A stretch of 8,506 bases of DNA from F1-60-MAGs149 sp037133215 (GCA_037133215.1 JBAXOM010000090.1:1-8506); one strand, 5' to 3'. Positions 1-7,304 are shown, numbered from the stretch's first letter. Translations and numbers: made by a program. Notes: generated from the letters alone by a model not told the origin.

Positions 1-1126
1 GGATCGAGAAGGCGCCGATCGTCATACTCGCGTTGAAGATCAGCGGATCGAAACTGAGGGATGCCTGAACGTCGACCTCGGTGCCGAAGAGGGCACCGTC
101 GAAGGCCATCGAGTAGCCCGGCTGAATCACGATTGGGGTACCCCCAACGTTGCCGAGCGTACAGCCGAGTGGTGCAATGACGAACTCAAAATAGGTCGCC
201 TGCAGTGCGCCGCCACCAACGCTCAGGATGGGCGCCGTGCCCGTGGATGAGCCGACTTGGATCTCGATGCAGGGGTTCTCTTCCGAGAGTTCCGCGCCGA
301 TTGCGACGGGGATGTTGTTGGATACGCCGAAGGCACTTGTGAGTGCGGATGGCAGGGAACCTGTGGTGAGGCTGGCGTAGAGAGCGACGGTTGGCGTCGG
401 GAACGGCACGGAGGCGAGCTCGGCTCCAAGCGTGAGCACGGCTTCGTTGATCGTCAGGCCTTGATCACCAAAGGCGTTCTGCCAGTTCTCGATCCCGAAC
501 GATGCGGAGACCTGTTCGGTCGTGAGGTCGTACGAAACTTCGACGGACATCGAGGGAGGCGAGGACGTGCCACCACCGACGGACGCGGCGCTGAGGTTTG
601 CCACGCCACCTGCGGTAACGGTGAGGCCCTGCGCGTTGTAACTGATCCCGAAGTTCAGCGACGGCATCGCGATCTTCGAACCGCCCGAGGGAATCGAGTA
701 GTTACCGGGAATGTCGACGATCGCGTTGAAGAACCCGTTGGTCGGGTTGAACTGGATCGTGCTGATCGCGTTGGGAAGCGAGGCGCCGACAAGCGTCGAG
801 AACCATTGCGGCGAGGAATACCCGCCGGTGACCGAGATCTCGCCGGGTGTGAGGGAGAGCGTTTGCGTGCCGTAGCCGGGAAGATCGGCCTTCATCGTGG
901 AGGCAAAAGAGGAGTAGCCGAATGCGGTCCCGGACTGCGAGCCGTTGCCGGCAGCCATCGAGACACCGTCGGCGTCCCAGCCACCCATCGAAATGCCCTG
1001 AGAGGTGATGTTGGTCGCAATCTCCGTGAAGTTACCGAGACCAGGCACGGTCAGACCACCAGCGGTACTAATCGACCAGCCGCTTTCCGTCGCGCCGGTA
1101 AAGGTCGGTGCGCCGGTGGTAGGCAT
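1..1126 (-). other. Beta-rich C-terminal region of the giant protein, partly like a third repeat unit
   Basis: Residues 2021-2395 run to the window edge. The opening (G-A-P-T-F near 2025, then G-W2037-S-I-S) falls exactly 347 residues after W1690. This suggests that a third unit begins here, but it soon diverges and the later landmarks (FPFLTLP, GGPTWQPL, CPK) are missing. What follows is strongly alternating beta-strand sequence. It includes a distinctive NWQNAFGDQGLTI segment around W2235 and two isolated cysteines (C2306, C2342) that could pair. I do not recognise a domain. No transmembrane anchor, LPXTG or stop codon is present. Confidence 0.6.
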
Positions 1127-4100
1127 GACGCTGTCGGCAGGGAGGTCGTACCCGACGGTCACCGAGGGGTTTGTGAAGGAGAGGCCTGGCGCGACATTGA
1201 TGCCGTTGGGGATGTCAGCGTAGAGCGAGAAGCCCGAGCCGCCACCGATACCGAAGACAGCGTCGCCATCGGCAACGATCGAGTCCCCGACCGGCGGGTT
1301 GAGGTTCGCAGTGGTCGAAATCATCATGAACAGATCGGCCTTGGGGCAGACGAGGTTCGTCAGGGTGCACGAACTGCCCATGTCGAGCGTCGTGTTGTTG
1401 AGCGTCAGCACGGAGGAGACAGTCCAGGTGGGGATGACTGCTTGGATGTTCCAGTTCCAGGCGGCGTCCGTCTGGCCGATTGAGCCAGAGAAATCAGACG
1501 GCGTCACGTTGAGGCCAGGCAGCGGCTGCCACGTCGGTCCACCCGAAGCTGTCAGCTCCACGTTCCAGTTTGTCGTGTCGGTGTAGCTAAAGCTGGCGTT
1601 GAGGTTCGTCGGAGTCTCGTTGCCACTGCTGATCGCAACTGTTGCCTTGCCGGTGAAGATCGGGCCCGTCGTCGCCGATGTCCACGTTGCGCTGAGCGTT
1701 GTCAGCTGGACGCCGCTGGCGAGTGTCGCCGGCGAGCCGATCGCACCCGTAATCGTCGAAACGACGGTGCCACTCGTGTTTGTCACGGTACCCGCGACGT
1801 TGACCGACGCATTACCGACAGTCACGATGTCTTCGGCCGACACCGAGGCGCTGTAGGTGCCGTTGTTGTTGATGGTGCCCGAAACCGTGACGCCGTGGCT
1901 TCCGTCGCTGGCGGTTGCCGTGGCAGAGCCGTAGACGTTCGCAGTCGGACCAAACTGAATGTTGGCGGCGCCACTCCAGCCTGTTGGGAGCGTGAGGAAA
2001 GGGAACTGCGGGATGGAGATATCGCCGATCAGTTGGGCCGTTGGTGTGCCGCCGCCTGCTGGGGTGGTGAAGACGAGAGACAGCGGATTCTTAGAAATCG
2101 AGATGGTCGGCAGGCGCCAAGCGCTCGGGAGGGTGAGCGAGGCCTGCGGCATGGTGATCGTCGGGCTGAGCGAGGTGCCCGCAACGTCGTCGACGCTCAC
2201 CGTCGCATTGGTGATCGAGGCTGTAAGGCCAGGAATCGCAGTGATCGAGCCGCTCATGGTGGCTGTCATCGAGAAGGCGGGAGTGCCACCCAACCCAAAG
2301 ACGGCGTCTGCCGAGACGGTGATCGGATCACTCAGCGGTGGAGCGATTGTTGCGGTGGTAGCGATGTTGAAGAAGACCATCGACTTCGGGCAGGTAATGC
2401 CCGCGGTGGCGGTGCACGTGCTCGATAGGTCAAGCGTGGTCTTGGACAGCGTTAGCACCGACGCCGCCTTCCAGGTCGGCACATCCGCGGTGATATTCCA
2501 CTGCCAGGCGCCGTTGTTCTGTGCGATGTTGCCGGAGAAGTCCGAGGGCGTAATGCTGAGGCCGTTGAGTGGCTGCCACGTTGGTCCGCCACTGCCTGTC
2601 AGCGTGGCGCTCCAATTCGACGGATCGGTGAAGGAGAGCGTCGCATTGAGCGCCGTCGGAGTAGCGCCGGAAGTGCTGAGTGCCACCGTCGCTGTGCCGG
2701 TCAGGATCGGGCCTGTGTCGGCAGTCGTCCAATTGGCCGTAACCGTCGAGAGTGCGACGCCCGGCGCCAACGATGTGGAGCTAGTCGTCGAGCCCGAGAT
2801 CGAGGAGACCGTCGTTCCCGAGGCGTTACTGGTGGTGCCACTCATGTCGAGGGATGTGGTGCCGATGGTGAGAATGTCATTCGCGGTCACGGTGGCCGTA
2901 AACGTGCCGGCGGTCGACAGCGAGCCAGCCACCAAGACCTGGCCACTGCCATTCGTTGCCGTGGCGTTGACCGTTCCTGTGGTGACCGCACCGTTGGGCG
3001 TAAACGTCAGGGTTGTCGTACCGGTCCAACCGCTGGGTAGCGTCAGGAACGGGAAGGCCGTGGCCGTGACCGACCCGCTCAACTCAGCGCTCGAGGCATT
3101 GCTGCCCGAGAATGCCAGCGAAAGTGGGGTGGTGCCGATCGCGATGACCGGTAGCTGCCAGCTGGCAGGAGTGGTCACGTTGCCCGAGGTGATTTCCACG
3201 CCAGCAGGCATGACGTATCCGGCAGCGTTGGCAATGGTGATTCCGCCAACGGTGAAGGTGGATGCAGAGAACGGTGTTCCGTCCGAGGGGGTACTCGACG
3301 CCTGTCGTGCAACCTTCGTGCTGGCGCTCGAGCAGGCACTCTTCTGAGCAGCGCTCGGAGGAGTGATCGTCCCAAACGTGGCTGTGGTTCCTGTACCCAA
3401 GGGAAGGTTGAGTGTCCCGCTCCCCGAAGCCTTGCTCGTCTGACTGAGGAATGTGCAGTACGCCTTACCAGCCGTGGCACCGACAGAGACGGTGACAGTG
3501 CCCGTGCCCTGTGCGCCCGTGTTATCGATCGCAGTCACGGTGAAGACGAGCAACCCGGTCTTGGCCGGCGTCGTGATCTTCGCGACCGTGGTGGTGGCGT
3601 CGCGAATTTCGACCTTCTGGCCGCTGACCTGCGACCACTTGTACTTGAGCTCGCCATTACCACCCGAAACACGCACCTCGAGCGACGTCTCCGTGGTGGG
3701 TGCGATCGCGAGGAGTGGGCCGCCAGCAACAGAAACGGTTGGTGGCAGGGCCTGCGTGCTGACGGTTGCCTCTGCCGTGCTGTGCGCACCGCCGGCATCG
3801 GTTGCGGTCAGACGGAACGCAATTCCCTCAGTCGTACTCGGCATCGTGAAGCCCGTTGTCGAGCCCGTCGTGCCCGAAAGTCCGACGGTTGGCCCGCTGG
3901 TCTGCGCCCAGCGGTACGTGACGGTTCCTGAGCCGCCTTGGGCGAGGCCCGTCAACAACACCTTCGAGCCCGGCAGTGCGCCGAGCGCAGGTCCGCCGAC
4001 GATACTCGCCGAGAGTGCCAGTGTCGTGTTAGTAGCCTGCACGTCGGTGCCAACGCTGATGGTCACGCGCGCCGAGCCCTGCTTGCCGGCATCGTCGGTG

Positions 4101-7100
4101 ACGGTGACGGAGTAACTGACAAGCCCCTTCGTTGCGGGCATCCGGACCTTGGTGGTCTCTGCCGATGCGTCAGAGAGCGTCGTCGTCGAGCCGCCAACTT
4201 GTTTCCAGCTGTAGTGGCGACCACCACTGCCACCGACGACAACAGCCCGGAGCGTTACGTCGGTGTTGGGTGCAGCGCTCTGCAGCGCGCCACCGTCAAT
4301 GCTGACACTCGGTGCGCCTGCAAGGTCGCTCTTGCCCTTGCTGGCGTTGGCCTTCTGGGTTGTCTTCGCAGAGCTGCCTCGCTGGGCGTCGCGCTTGCGG
4401 CGATCGGCCTCGGCTGCCTTCTGGGCGGCAGTCTGTGTCTTCGCCTTGGTGGCAGCGTCGCTGCTCTTTCCGGTCGAGTTCTTCTCTCCGCCCTGCTTCA
4501 ACGTCTGCGGGGGAGTTGCGGTTGTGTGAACAACTTGCGTCTTGGTCGAGCTGTGATCCGTAATCGTCAGTTCAAAGGTGTACGTCGTGCGTGTCTGCAC
4601 TCCGGGGATTAAGGCACGCGCAGTCGCTGCGTGTGGGTGCTCAACCTTGACGATGGGAGTGGGGGTGCTAGTAGGGCACTTGCCGAAGGCAGTAACGTCG
4701 GCGGCGGTTGTGCACCGCTGCACCCACGAGTAATCAAGAGAGACGCCGTTGCTCGTGCTCTTGCTGCCCTTCAGGACGACGGTACGGAGCGCCATCGGAT
4801 TCTTGGATGCCGCAATCAACGTTGGTTGGGCCTCTGCCTGAATCGCGATCGGGGATCGCACAGGAAGCTGCTGAATGACGACCCCGACTTCGGCGTGCCC
4901 TGTGGAGATGGTGCGACCCGTGGCCTTCCACGTCATGGTCCCAACGCGCTTCGTACCAGTGGCACGGACGAGCAGCGTCACCTTTGGAGTGCGTGTGCGC
5001 TGTGCGAGTGATGCCGGGAAGTCACACGTAATGGCGCCGCCTGCGTTTGTGCACGTCCAGGTGTTGCCGGTGGCGCTGACGAGCGAGACGCCGGTCGGTA
5101 GGGCGGTCGTTACCTCAAGACGGTCGATGGCAGCGTGCTTCTGAAGATTGACGGCGCTCATCGTGATCTCGCCGCTACCGCCGGAGTCTGGAATCTGGCG
5201 CACGTCGGTCGAGATTCGAATTGTTCGGTCGCTCGCTACAACCCGCAGTCGGACGGGAACGCGATCATCGCCCGGAGTGCCGGCGAGTTTGGCGATCACG
5301 GGACCGAGCGGCGCATCCTTGACCTCGCGTGTCGGCAACACCGTAATCTCGATCGTGCCAACGAGACCGCCGGGAGCGACAGCCGCGGCTGGAGTCATCG
5401 TGCAGGACACGTCGCTTCCCGTTGTGCAGGTTCCTTCGCCGTTCAGGCCCGCGGAAACGAGTTTGACGCCACTGCCGATCTTCTCCTGGATGGTGATCGT
5501 CGAGCCGGCTGGGACTGCGTCGCCGCCGTGGTTGACGAGCTGTACGCGGTAGGTGAAGGCCTGGCCCTTCTCGACGGTGGTGTGCCCTCCATCGGTCCAC
5601 GTGGTCCAGGTGTGGCCATCCTTTTTGAACTGAATCGTTGGCGTGATCAGTGGGTCGCCGATGTCCTTGATGATGAACGGCACCGTGTGCGAGATGTCGT
5701 CACGGCTGCTGTCGGCAAACGGTGTAGTTGTGATCGTGCCGTGCTTTGCCGGTGTCTTCGTCGTGGTGGCCGCAGTCACGTCGAACGTTGACTCTTTGCC
5801 AACAGCGATCGTCGTACTCGTATTCACGCAGGACGTACCGCCACTATTGGGCGTACAGGTCCAAGCAGCGGATCGGCTGGTGAGCGTCACGCCGGTTGGG
5901 AGCGCAATGCGAACGCCGGGGTGTGTTGCTGGCACATCGCCGGTATTGCGGACCCGAATGTGGAACTGGGTGGAACGTCCCTGCGCCACGTCGATGCCCT
6001 TGGGCGCTTCGACGCGCGCGGTCATTGTGGGTGGAGTCAAGACGTGGAACTTCCAGCTGTAGCGCTGCGAGAAGCACGTCAACCCCGTTTCTCGACCAGA
6101 CGTCGAGCCTTGGGATGCGATCGTCGTCCAGCTTGCCTTACCGCTCAGTGTCCATTTAATCCGCGGTGGATCCTTTTTGTTGAGTCGCAACAGTGGTTTC
6201 CAGTGCACCGTGAGATCAGGGGTGAGGGAAGCAACCGGTACCTGGCCGTCGTACCAGCAGAGGGTGGTTCCGGAGGGTTTCGAACAGTGCCAGTTGTCGC
6301 CTGAGACCGTGAAACTCACGTTTGGCGCGTTCTCGGGGAGGATGCCTTGGATGACGACGGCGTGATTTTTGCCCACGGTTTGCGCCGTGATACCGCCGAC
6401 GTTGCGCAGGTGAATCACGAACGAACGTTCCGAACCGGTGCTGTCGAGGGCACCAAGCATCGTACGGATTACGGGCTGAACGAAGCCAGTGATGGCCTCG
6501 ACGGGGATGGCGCTGGTCGCGGTGAGCGTGCCCGTAGCCGTGGGCACCGAGATTGTCGCCGAGACATCACCGAGAGCGATCTGCTGAGCCACACTGGGGT
6601 CGGGTGGATTCGGTACGTTCGTCGGGGGCACCGGCACAAGATTGTTCGCGGCCTTGACGATCAAGAAGAGCTCAACGACTTGGTTTTCTGGTACCGCGGC
6701 GGGCTCGGAAGTCGTGGTGTCTTTCTGCAACTGACACGACACAACTTGGCCGCTTGCCTGGCAGGCGAATGTGCCGTTTGCCTGCGCTTTATCGAGCTCA
6801 TCGGACCTGACGCCAACGTAGGTGAGACCGGTCGGCAGCGTGATGCTCGTCGACAATGCACCGGCGAGTGTCGCGTGGTCATATTTCATGTCGATCACGA
6901 TCGCGCCCTCGCGGCCCTGACCGATCGTGAAGTACTTCGATTTATCTTGGCCCTTGGAGTTCGATCGGCCCATCGGCTTCACTTGGATCCACGCGTACGG
7001 GTCGGACGACGAACGGGCGACTGCGGCCTGATCGGCGGTCAGCACGGTTGCCGCAGGGGCGGGCGGCGCTGTCGTCGTTGTCGTGCCGGCATCATCAGCA

Positions 7101-7186
7101 ACTGCGCTGGCGGCTACGACAAGCAGCGTGAGCGCTGCGAAAAGAATCGCAACCACTCCTCGCCGTCTCAGTGCAAGCCGTCTCAT
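1..7186 (-). CDS. Giant secreted multi-domain (DUF11 / PKD / novel 347-residue repeat) surface protein, C-terminus cut off by window edge
   Basis: One frame is open from the ATG at 7186-7184 to the codon at 4-2: 2,395 codons with no stop, so the true C-terminus lies to the left of the window. The start is supported by a purine-rich GAGGGG 3 nt upstream and by an immediate Sec signal peptide. Module order by residue: signal peptide 1-30; Thr/Pro-rich 34-46; five DUF11-like modules about 60-770; four PKD-like domains about 778-1236 with a basic linker at 901-954; a two-Cys junction (C1244, C1285); two 347-residue tandem units 1327-2020; a beta-rich tail from 2021. Composition is high in Thr, Ser, Gly, Ala and Val, and cysteines come mostly in spaced pairs. 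DUF11 and PKD domains are known as extracellular stalk or adhesion modules in bacteria. I infer an exported structural or adhesive surface protein. No enzyme motif, LPXTG or other anchor is visible in the part present. The exact function is unknown. Confidence 0.95.
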   Translation of the reverse strand, partial: MRRLALRRRGVVAILFAALTLLVVAASAVADDAGTTTTTAPPAPAATVLTADQAAVARSSSDPYAWIQVKPMGRSNSKGQDKSKYFTIGQGREGAIVIDMKYDHATLAGALSTSITLPTGLTYVGVRSDELDKAQANGTFACQASGQVVSCQLQKDTTTSEPAAVPENQVVELFLIVKAANNLVPVPPTNVPNPPDPSVAQQIALGDVSATISVPTATGTLTATSAIPVEAITGFVQPVIRTMLGALDSTGSERSFVIHLRNVGGITAQTVGKNHAVVIQGILPENAPNVSFTVSGDNWHCSKPSGTTLCWYDGQVPVASLTPDLTVHWKPLLRLNKKDPPRIKWTLSGKASWTTIASQGSTSGRETGLTCFSQRYSWKFHVLTPPTMTARVEAPKGIDVAQGRSTQFHIRVRNTGDVPATHPGVRIALPTGVTLTSRSAAWTCTPNSGGTSCVNTSTTIAVGKESTFDVTAATTTKTPAKHGTITTTPFADSSRDDISHTVPFIIKDIGDPLITPTIQFKKDGHTWTTWTDGGHTTVEKGQAFTYRVQLVNHGGDAVPAGSTITIQEKIGSGVKLVSAGLNGEGTCTTGSDVSCTMTPAAAVAPGGLVGTIEITVLPTREVKDAPLGPVIAKLAGTPGDDRVPVRLRVVASDRTIRISTDVRQIPDSGGSGEITMSAVNLQKHAAIDRLEVTTALPTGVSLVSATGNTWTCTNAGGAITCDFPASLAQRTRTPKVTLLVRATGTKRVGTMTWKATGRTISTGHAEVGVVIQQLPVRSPIAIQAEAQPTLIAASKNPMALRTVVLKGSKSTSNGVSLDYSWVQRCTTAADVTAFGKCPTSTPTPIVKVEHPHAATARALIPGVQTRTTYTFELTITDHSSTKTQVVHTTATPPQTLKQGGEKNSTGKSSDAATKAKTQTAAQKAAEADRRKRDAQRGSSAKTTQKANASKGKSDLAGAPSVSIDGGALQSAAPNTDVTLRAVVVGGSGGRHYSWKQVGGSTTTLSDASAETTKVRMPATKGLVSYSVTVTDDAGKQGSARVTISVGTDVQATNTTLALSASIVGGPALGALPGSKVLLTGLAQGGSGTVTYRWAQTSGPTVGLSGTTGSTTGFTMPSTTEGIAFRLTATDAGGAHSTAEATVSTQALPPTVSVAGGPLLAIAPTTETSLEVRVSGGNGELKYKWSQVSGQKVEIRDATTTVAKITTPAKTGLLVFTVTAIDNTGAQGTGTVTVSVGATAGKAYCTFLSQTSKASGSGTLNLPLGTGTTATFGTITPPSAAQKSACSSASTKVARQASSTPSDGTPFSASTFTVGGITIANAAGYVMPAGVEITSGNVTTPASWQLPVIAIGTTPLSLAFSGSNASSAELSGSVTATAFPFLTLPSGWTGTTTLTFTPNGAVTTGTVNATATNGSGQVLVAGSLSTAGTFTATVTANDILTIGTTSLDMSGTTSNASGTTVSSISGSTTSSTSLAPGVALSTVTANWTTADTGPILTGTATVALSTSGATPTALNATLSFTDPSNWSATLTGSGGPTWQPLNGLSITPSDFSGNIAQNNGAWQWNITADVPTWKAASVLTLSKTTLDLSSTCTATAGITCPKSMVFFNIATTATIAPPLSDPITVSADAVFGLGGTPAFSMTATMSGSITAIPGLTASITNATVSVDDVAGTSLSPTITMPQASLTLPSAWRLPTISISKNPLSLVFTTPAGGGTPTAQLIGDISIPQFPFLTLPTGWSGAANIQFGPTANVYGSATATASDGSHGVTVSGTINNNGTYSASVSAEDIVTVGNASVNVAGTVTNTSGTVVSTITGAIGSPATLASGVQLTTLSATWTSATTGPIFTGKATVAISSGNETPTNLNASFSYTDTTNWNVELTASGGPTWQPLPGLNVTPSDFSGSIGQTDAAWNWNIQAVIPTWTVSSVLTLNNTTLDMGSSCTLTNLVCPKADLFMMISTTANLNPPVGDSIVADGDAVFGIGGGSGFSLYADIPNGINVAPGLSFTNPSVTVGYDLPADSVMPTTGAPTFTGATESGWSISTAGGLTVPGLGNFTEIATNITSQGISMGGWDADGVSMAAGNGSQSGTAFGYSSFASTMKADLPGYGTQTLSLTPGEISVTGGYSSPQWFSTLVGASLPNAISTIQFNPTNGFFNAIVDIPGNYSIPSGGSKIAMPSLNFGISYNAQGLTVTAGGVANLSAASVGGGTSSPPSMSVEVSYDLTTEQVSASFGIENWQNAFGDQGLTINEAVLTLGAELASVPFPTPTVALYASLTTGSLPSALTSAFGVSNNIPVAIGAELSEENPCIEIQVGSSTGTAPILSVGGGALQATYFEFVIAPLGCTLGNVGGTPIVIQPGYSMAFDGALFGTEVDVQASLSFDPLIFNASMTIGAFSI
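1127..2167 (-). repeat. 347-residue repeat unit B of the giant protein
   Basis: Residues 1674-2020 repeat unit A in the same order: W1690-R-L-P; FPFLTLPTGWSG starting at F1728; GGPTWQPLPGL with its Trp codon at 1529-1531; SDFSGSIGQ; AWNWNI; a Cys pair C1940/C1947 leading into CPK; then DAVFGIGG. Offsets from A are 347 to 350 residues, so only small indels separate the copies. Protein motifs are well kept, but the DNA is clearly diverged, even in the best stretches at 2571 and 1524, so the duplication is not recent. Function unknown; probably a paired structural module. Confidence 0.8.
2168..3208 (-). repeat. 347-residue repeat unit A of the giant protein
   Basis: Residues 1327-1673 form the first copy of a long tandem unit. 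Landmarks in order: W1343-Q-L-P; FPFLTLPSGWTG starting at F1378; a Thr/Ser/Ala-rich beta region; GGPTWQPLNGL with its Trp codon at 2576-2578; SDFSGNIAQ; AWQWNI; a Cys pair C1591/C1599 leading into CPK; then DAVFGLGG. Matching landmarks in unit B lie 1,041-1,050 bases away. The sequence alternates polar and hydrophobic residues as in beta-sandwich or beta-solenoid proteins. I do not recognise the family. Boundaries are set so that the W-x-L-P motif falls at position 17 of each unit; the true domain edges could differ. Confidence 0.8.
3479..4855 (-). repeat. Four PKD / K319L-like Ig-fold domains
   Basis: Residues about 778-1236 contain four domains of about 90-115 residues. Each has the PKD core: an aromatic-x-Trp strand (Y819-S-W821, Y992-S-W994, Y1091-R-W1093, Y1182-K-W1184), followed in domains 2-4 by a Q-x-x-G turn, and ending in a final strand of the type F/Y-x-(V/L)-T-(V/A/I)-(T/I)-D (for example Y-S-V-T-V-T-D near 1025-1031). 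Domains 2-4 also share an opening 'x-x-x-GG-x-L' strand and a 'GGxG' turn before the YxW motif. Domain 1 is the most divergent: it has a 15-residue insertion after the Trp and its own cysteine pair (C825, C837). Domain 1 is separated from domain 2 by the basic linker. PKD-like domains are spacer or protein-protein-contact modules on surface proteins; I infer the same role here. Confidence 0.75.
4325..4486 (-). other. Strongly basic Lys/Arg/Ala/Gln low-complexity linker (residues 901-954)
   Basis: A 54-residue stretch between PKD-like domains 1 and 2 contains 10 Lys and 4 Arg against 2 Glu and 4 Asp (net about +8) and is rich in Ala, Gln, Ser and Thr, with few large hydrophobic residues. The middle part (AAQKAAEADRRKRDAQR, about 919-936) would favour a charged helix, while the ends are Ser/Thr/Gly/Lys-rich and probably disordered. 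It stands out from the near-neutral beta-sheet sequence on both sides. Possible roles are a flexible hinge, or electrostatic contact with anionic cell-wall polymers, nucleic acid or polysaccharide. None of these is shown by the sequence. Confidence 0.7.
4877..7009 (-). repeat. Five tandem DUF11-like beta-sandwich modules with Cys-pair hairpins
   Basis: Residues about 60-770 contain five modules of about 125-160 residues. Each carries a hairpin with two cysteines: C142/C151, C301/C310, C444/C453, C587/C595 and C712/C721. Just before the pair there is usually a Trp (W299, W442, W710) and, upstream of that, an LPTG-V/L-T/S strand (LPTG at 117-120, about 429-432 and about 696-699). This 'LPxGv..v......W.C.......C' signature matches the DUF11 / conserved-repeat-domain family of bacterial surface proteins. 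The fourth module lacks the Trp (T-C-T) and has the shorter 8-residue Cys interval. The second carries an additional basic Trp-rich segment after its hairpin (about residues 328-355) and a further cysteine at C371. The pairs are probably disulfides formed after export. Module borders are estimated by eye. Confidence 0.75.
7097..7186 (-). other. Sec-type signal peptide of the giant protein
   Basis: Residues 1-30 show the classic three parts. The n-region is basic, with Arg at positions 2, 3, 7, 8 and 9. The uninterrupted hydrophobic core runs from V11 to about A26. The c-region ends in A-V-A just before D31-D32, a good signal peptidase I site (Ala at -3 and -1). No lipobox cysteine is present, so the protein is not a lipoprotein. 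Tat export is unlikely because the Arg residues lack the SRRxFLK context. This supports the ATG at 7186 as the true start. The mature N-terminus continues into a Thr/Pro/Ala-rich stretch (residues 34-46), probably a flexible spacer. Confidence 0.9.
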
Positions 7187-7195
7187 CGACCCCTC
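7187..7195 (-). promoter_or_regulatory. Probable ribosome binding site of the giant protein gene
   Basis: On the minus strand GAGGGG (7195-7190) is followed by TCG and the ATG at 7186. The 3-nt spacing is a little short, but the purine run is the only Shine-Dalgarno-like sequence close to this start. Together with the signal peptide that follows, it decides the start codon. Confidence 0.55.
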
Positions 7196-7236
7196 AGTCG
7201 TTGTGATTGGCAGTCGAACAATGCCAAGGAGCGGGA

Positions 7237-7242
7237 ATCGTA
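7237..7242 (-). promoter_or_regulatory. Candidate -10 element for the giant protein gene
   Basis: TACGAT on the minus strand (7242-7237) fits TAnnnT and would give a 5' leader of roughly 40-45 nt, enough to hold the GAGGGG site. No convincing -35 hexamer lies 16-18 bases upstream, so this is weak. Confidence 0.25.
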
Positions 7243-7257
7243 AAGCATTGGTGACGA

Positions 7258-7267
7258 ACCTGCAGGT
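7258..7267. promoter_or_regulatory. 10-bp perfect palindrome in the divergent intergenic region
   Basis: ACCTGCAGGT is a perfect inverted repeat near the centre of the 124-base intergenic region. It lies just upstream of the candidate -10 of the minus-strand gene and about 30 bases upstream of the candidate -10 of the ATPase gene. The position would suit an operator acting on either or both genes. The symmetry does not extend beyond the 10 bases, and a palindrome this short can arise by chance. Confidence 0.25.
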
Positions 7268-7298
7268 CGAGTCATAACCGTGACGCTGCGATCGGGGC

Positions 7299-7304
7299 TA
7301 TCGT
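7299..7304 (+). promoter_or_regulatory. Candidate -10 element for a leaderless ATPase transcript
   Basis: TATCGT fits TAnnnT and ends 6 bases before the ATG at 7311, so transcription would start on or very near that ATG. This would explain why GGAGG (7305-7309) lies only 1 nt from the ATG, too close to act as a normal ribosome binding site. No clear -35 was found. GGAGG would sit 19 nt from the alternative ATG at 7329, which is too far. Confidence 0.35.

Noticed and set aside
257..1483. 408-residue plus-strand frame
   Set aside because: It is antisense to the giant gene, rich in Arg/Gly/Asp/Glu in a way typical of an out-of-frame reading of G+C-rich DNA, with no recognisable domain. The minus frame gives coherent beta-sandwich protein over the same bases.
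1127..3208. Recent DNA-level duplication or assembly artefact between the two 347-residue units
   Set aside because: The nucleotide sequences differ throughout, even in the best-conserved motifs, and small indels shift the spacing by up to three codons, so the copies are old and real.
1959..3347. 462-residue plus-strand frame
   Set aside because: It is Val/Ala/Pro-rich and appears internally repeated only because it is antisense to the 347-residue repeats. It has no signal peptide, ribosome binding site or domain of its own.
3453..4115. 220-residue plus-strand frame, and similar ones at 3938-4612, 5135-5791 and 6347-7243
   Set aside because: All lie antisense within the giant gene, overlap each other in different frames and show no family features.
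7097..7186. Tat (twin-arginine) signal for the giant protein
   Set aside because: Arg pairs are present, but the context (R-R-L-A-L-R-R-R) lacks the SRRxFLK consensus, and the hydrophobic core is typical of Sec.
7258..7267. Palindrome as part of a rho-independent terminator
   Set aside because: The 10-bp palindrome has no loop and no following T-run, and both genes are transcribed away from it.
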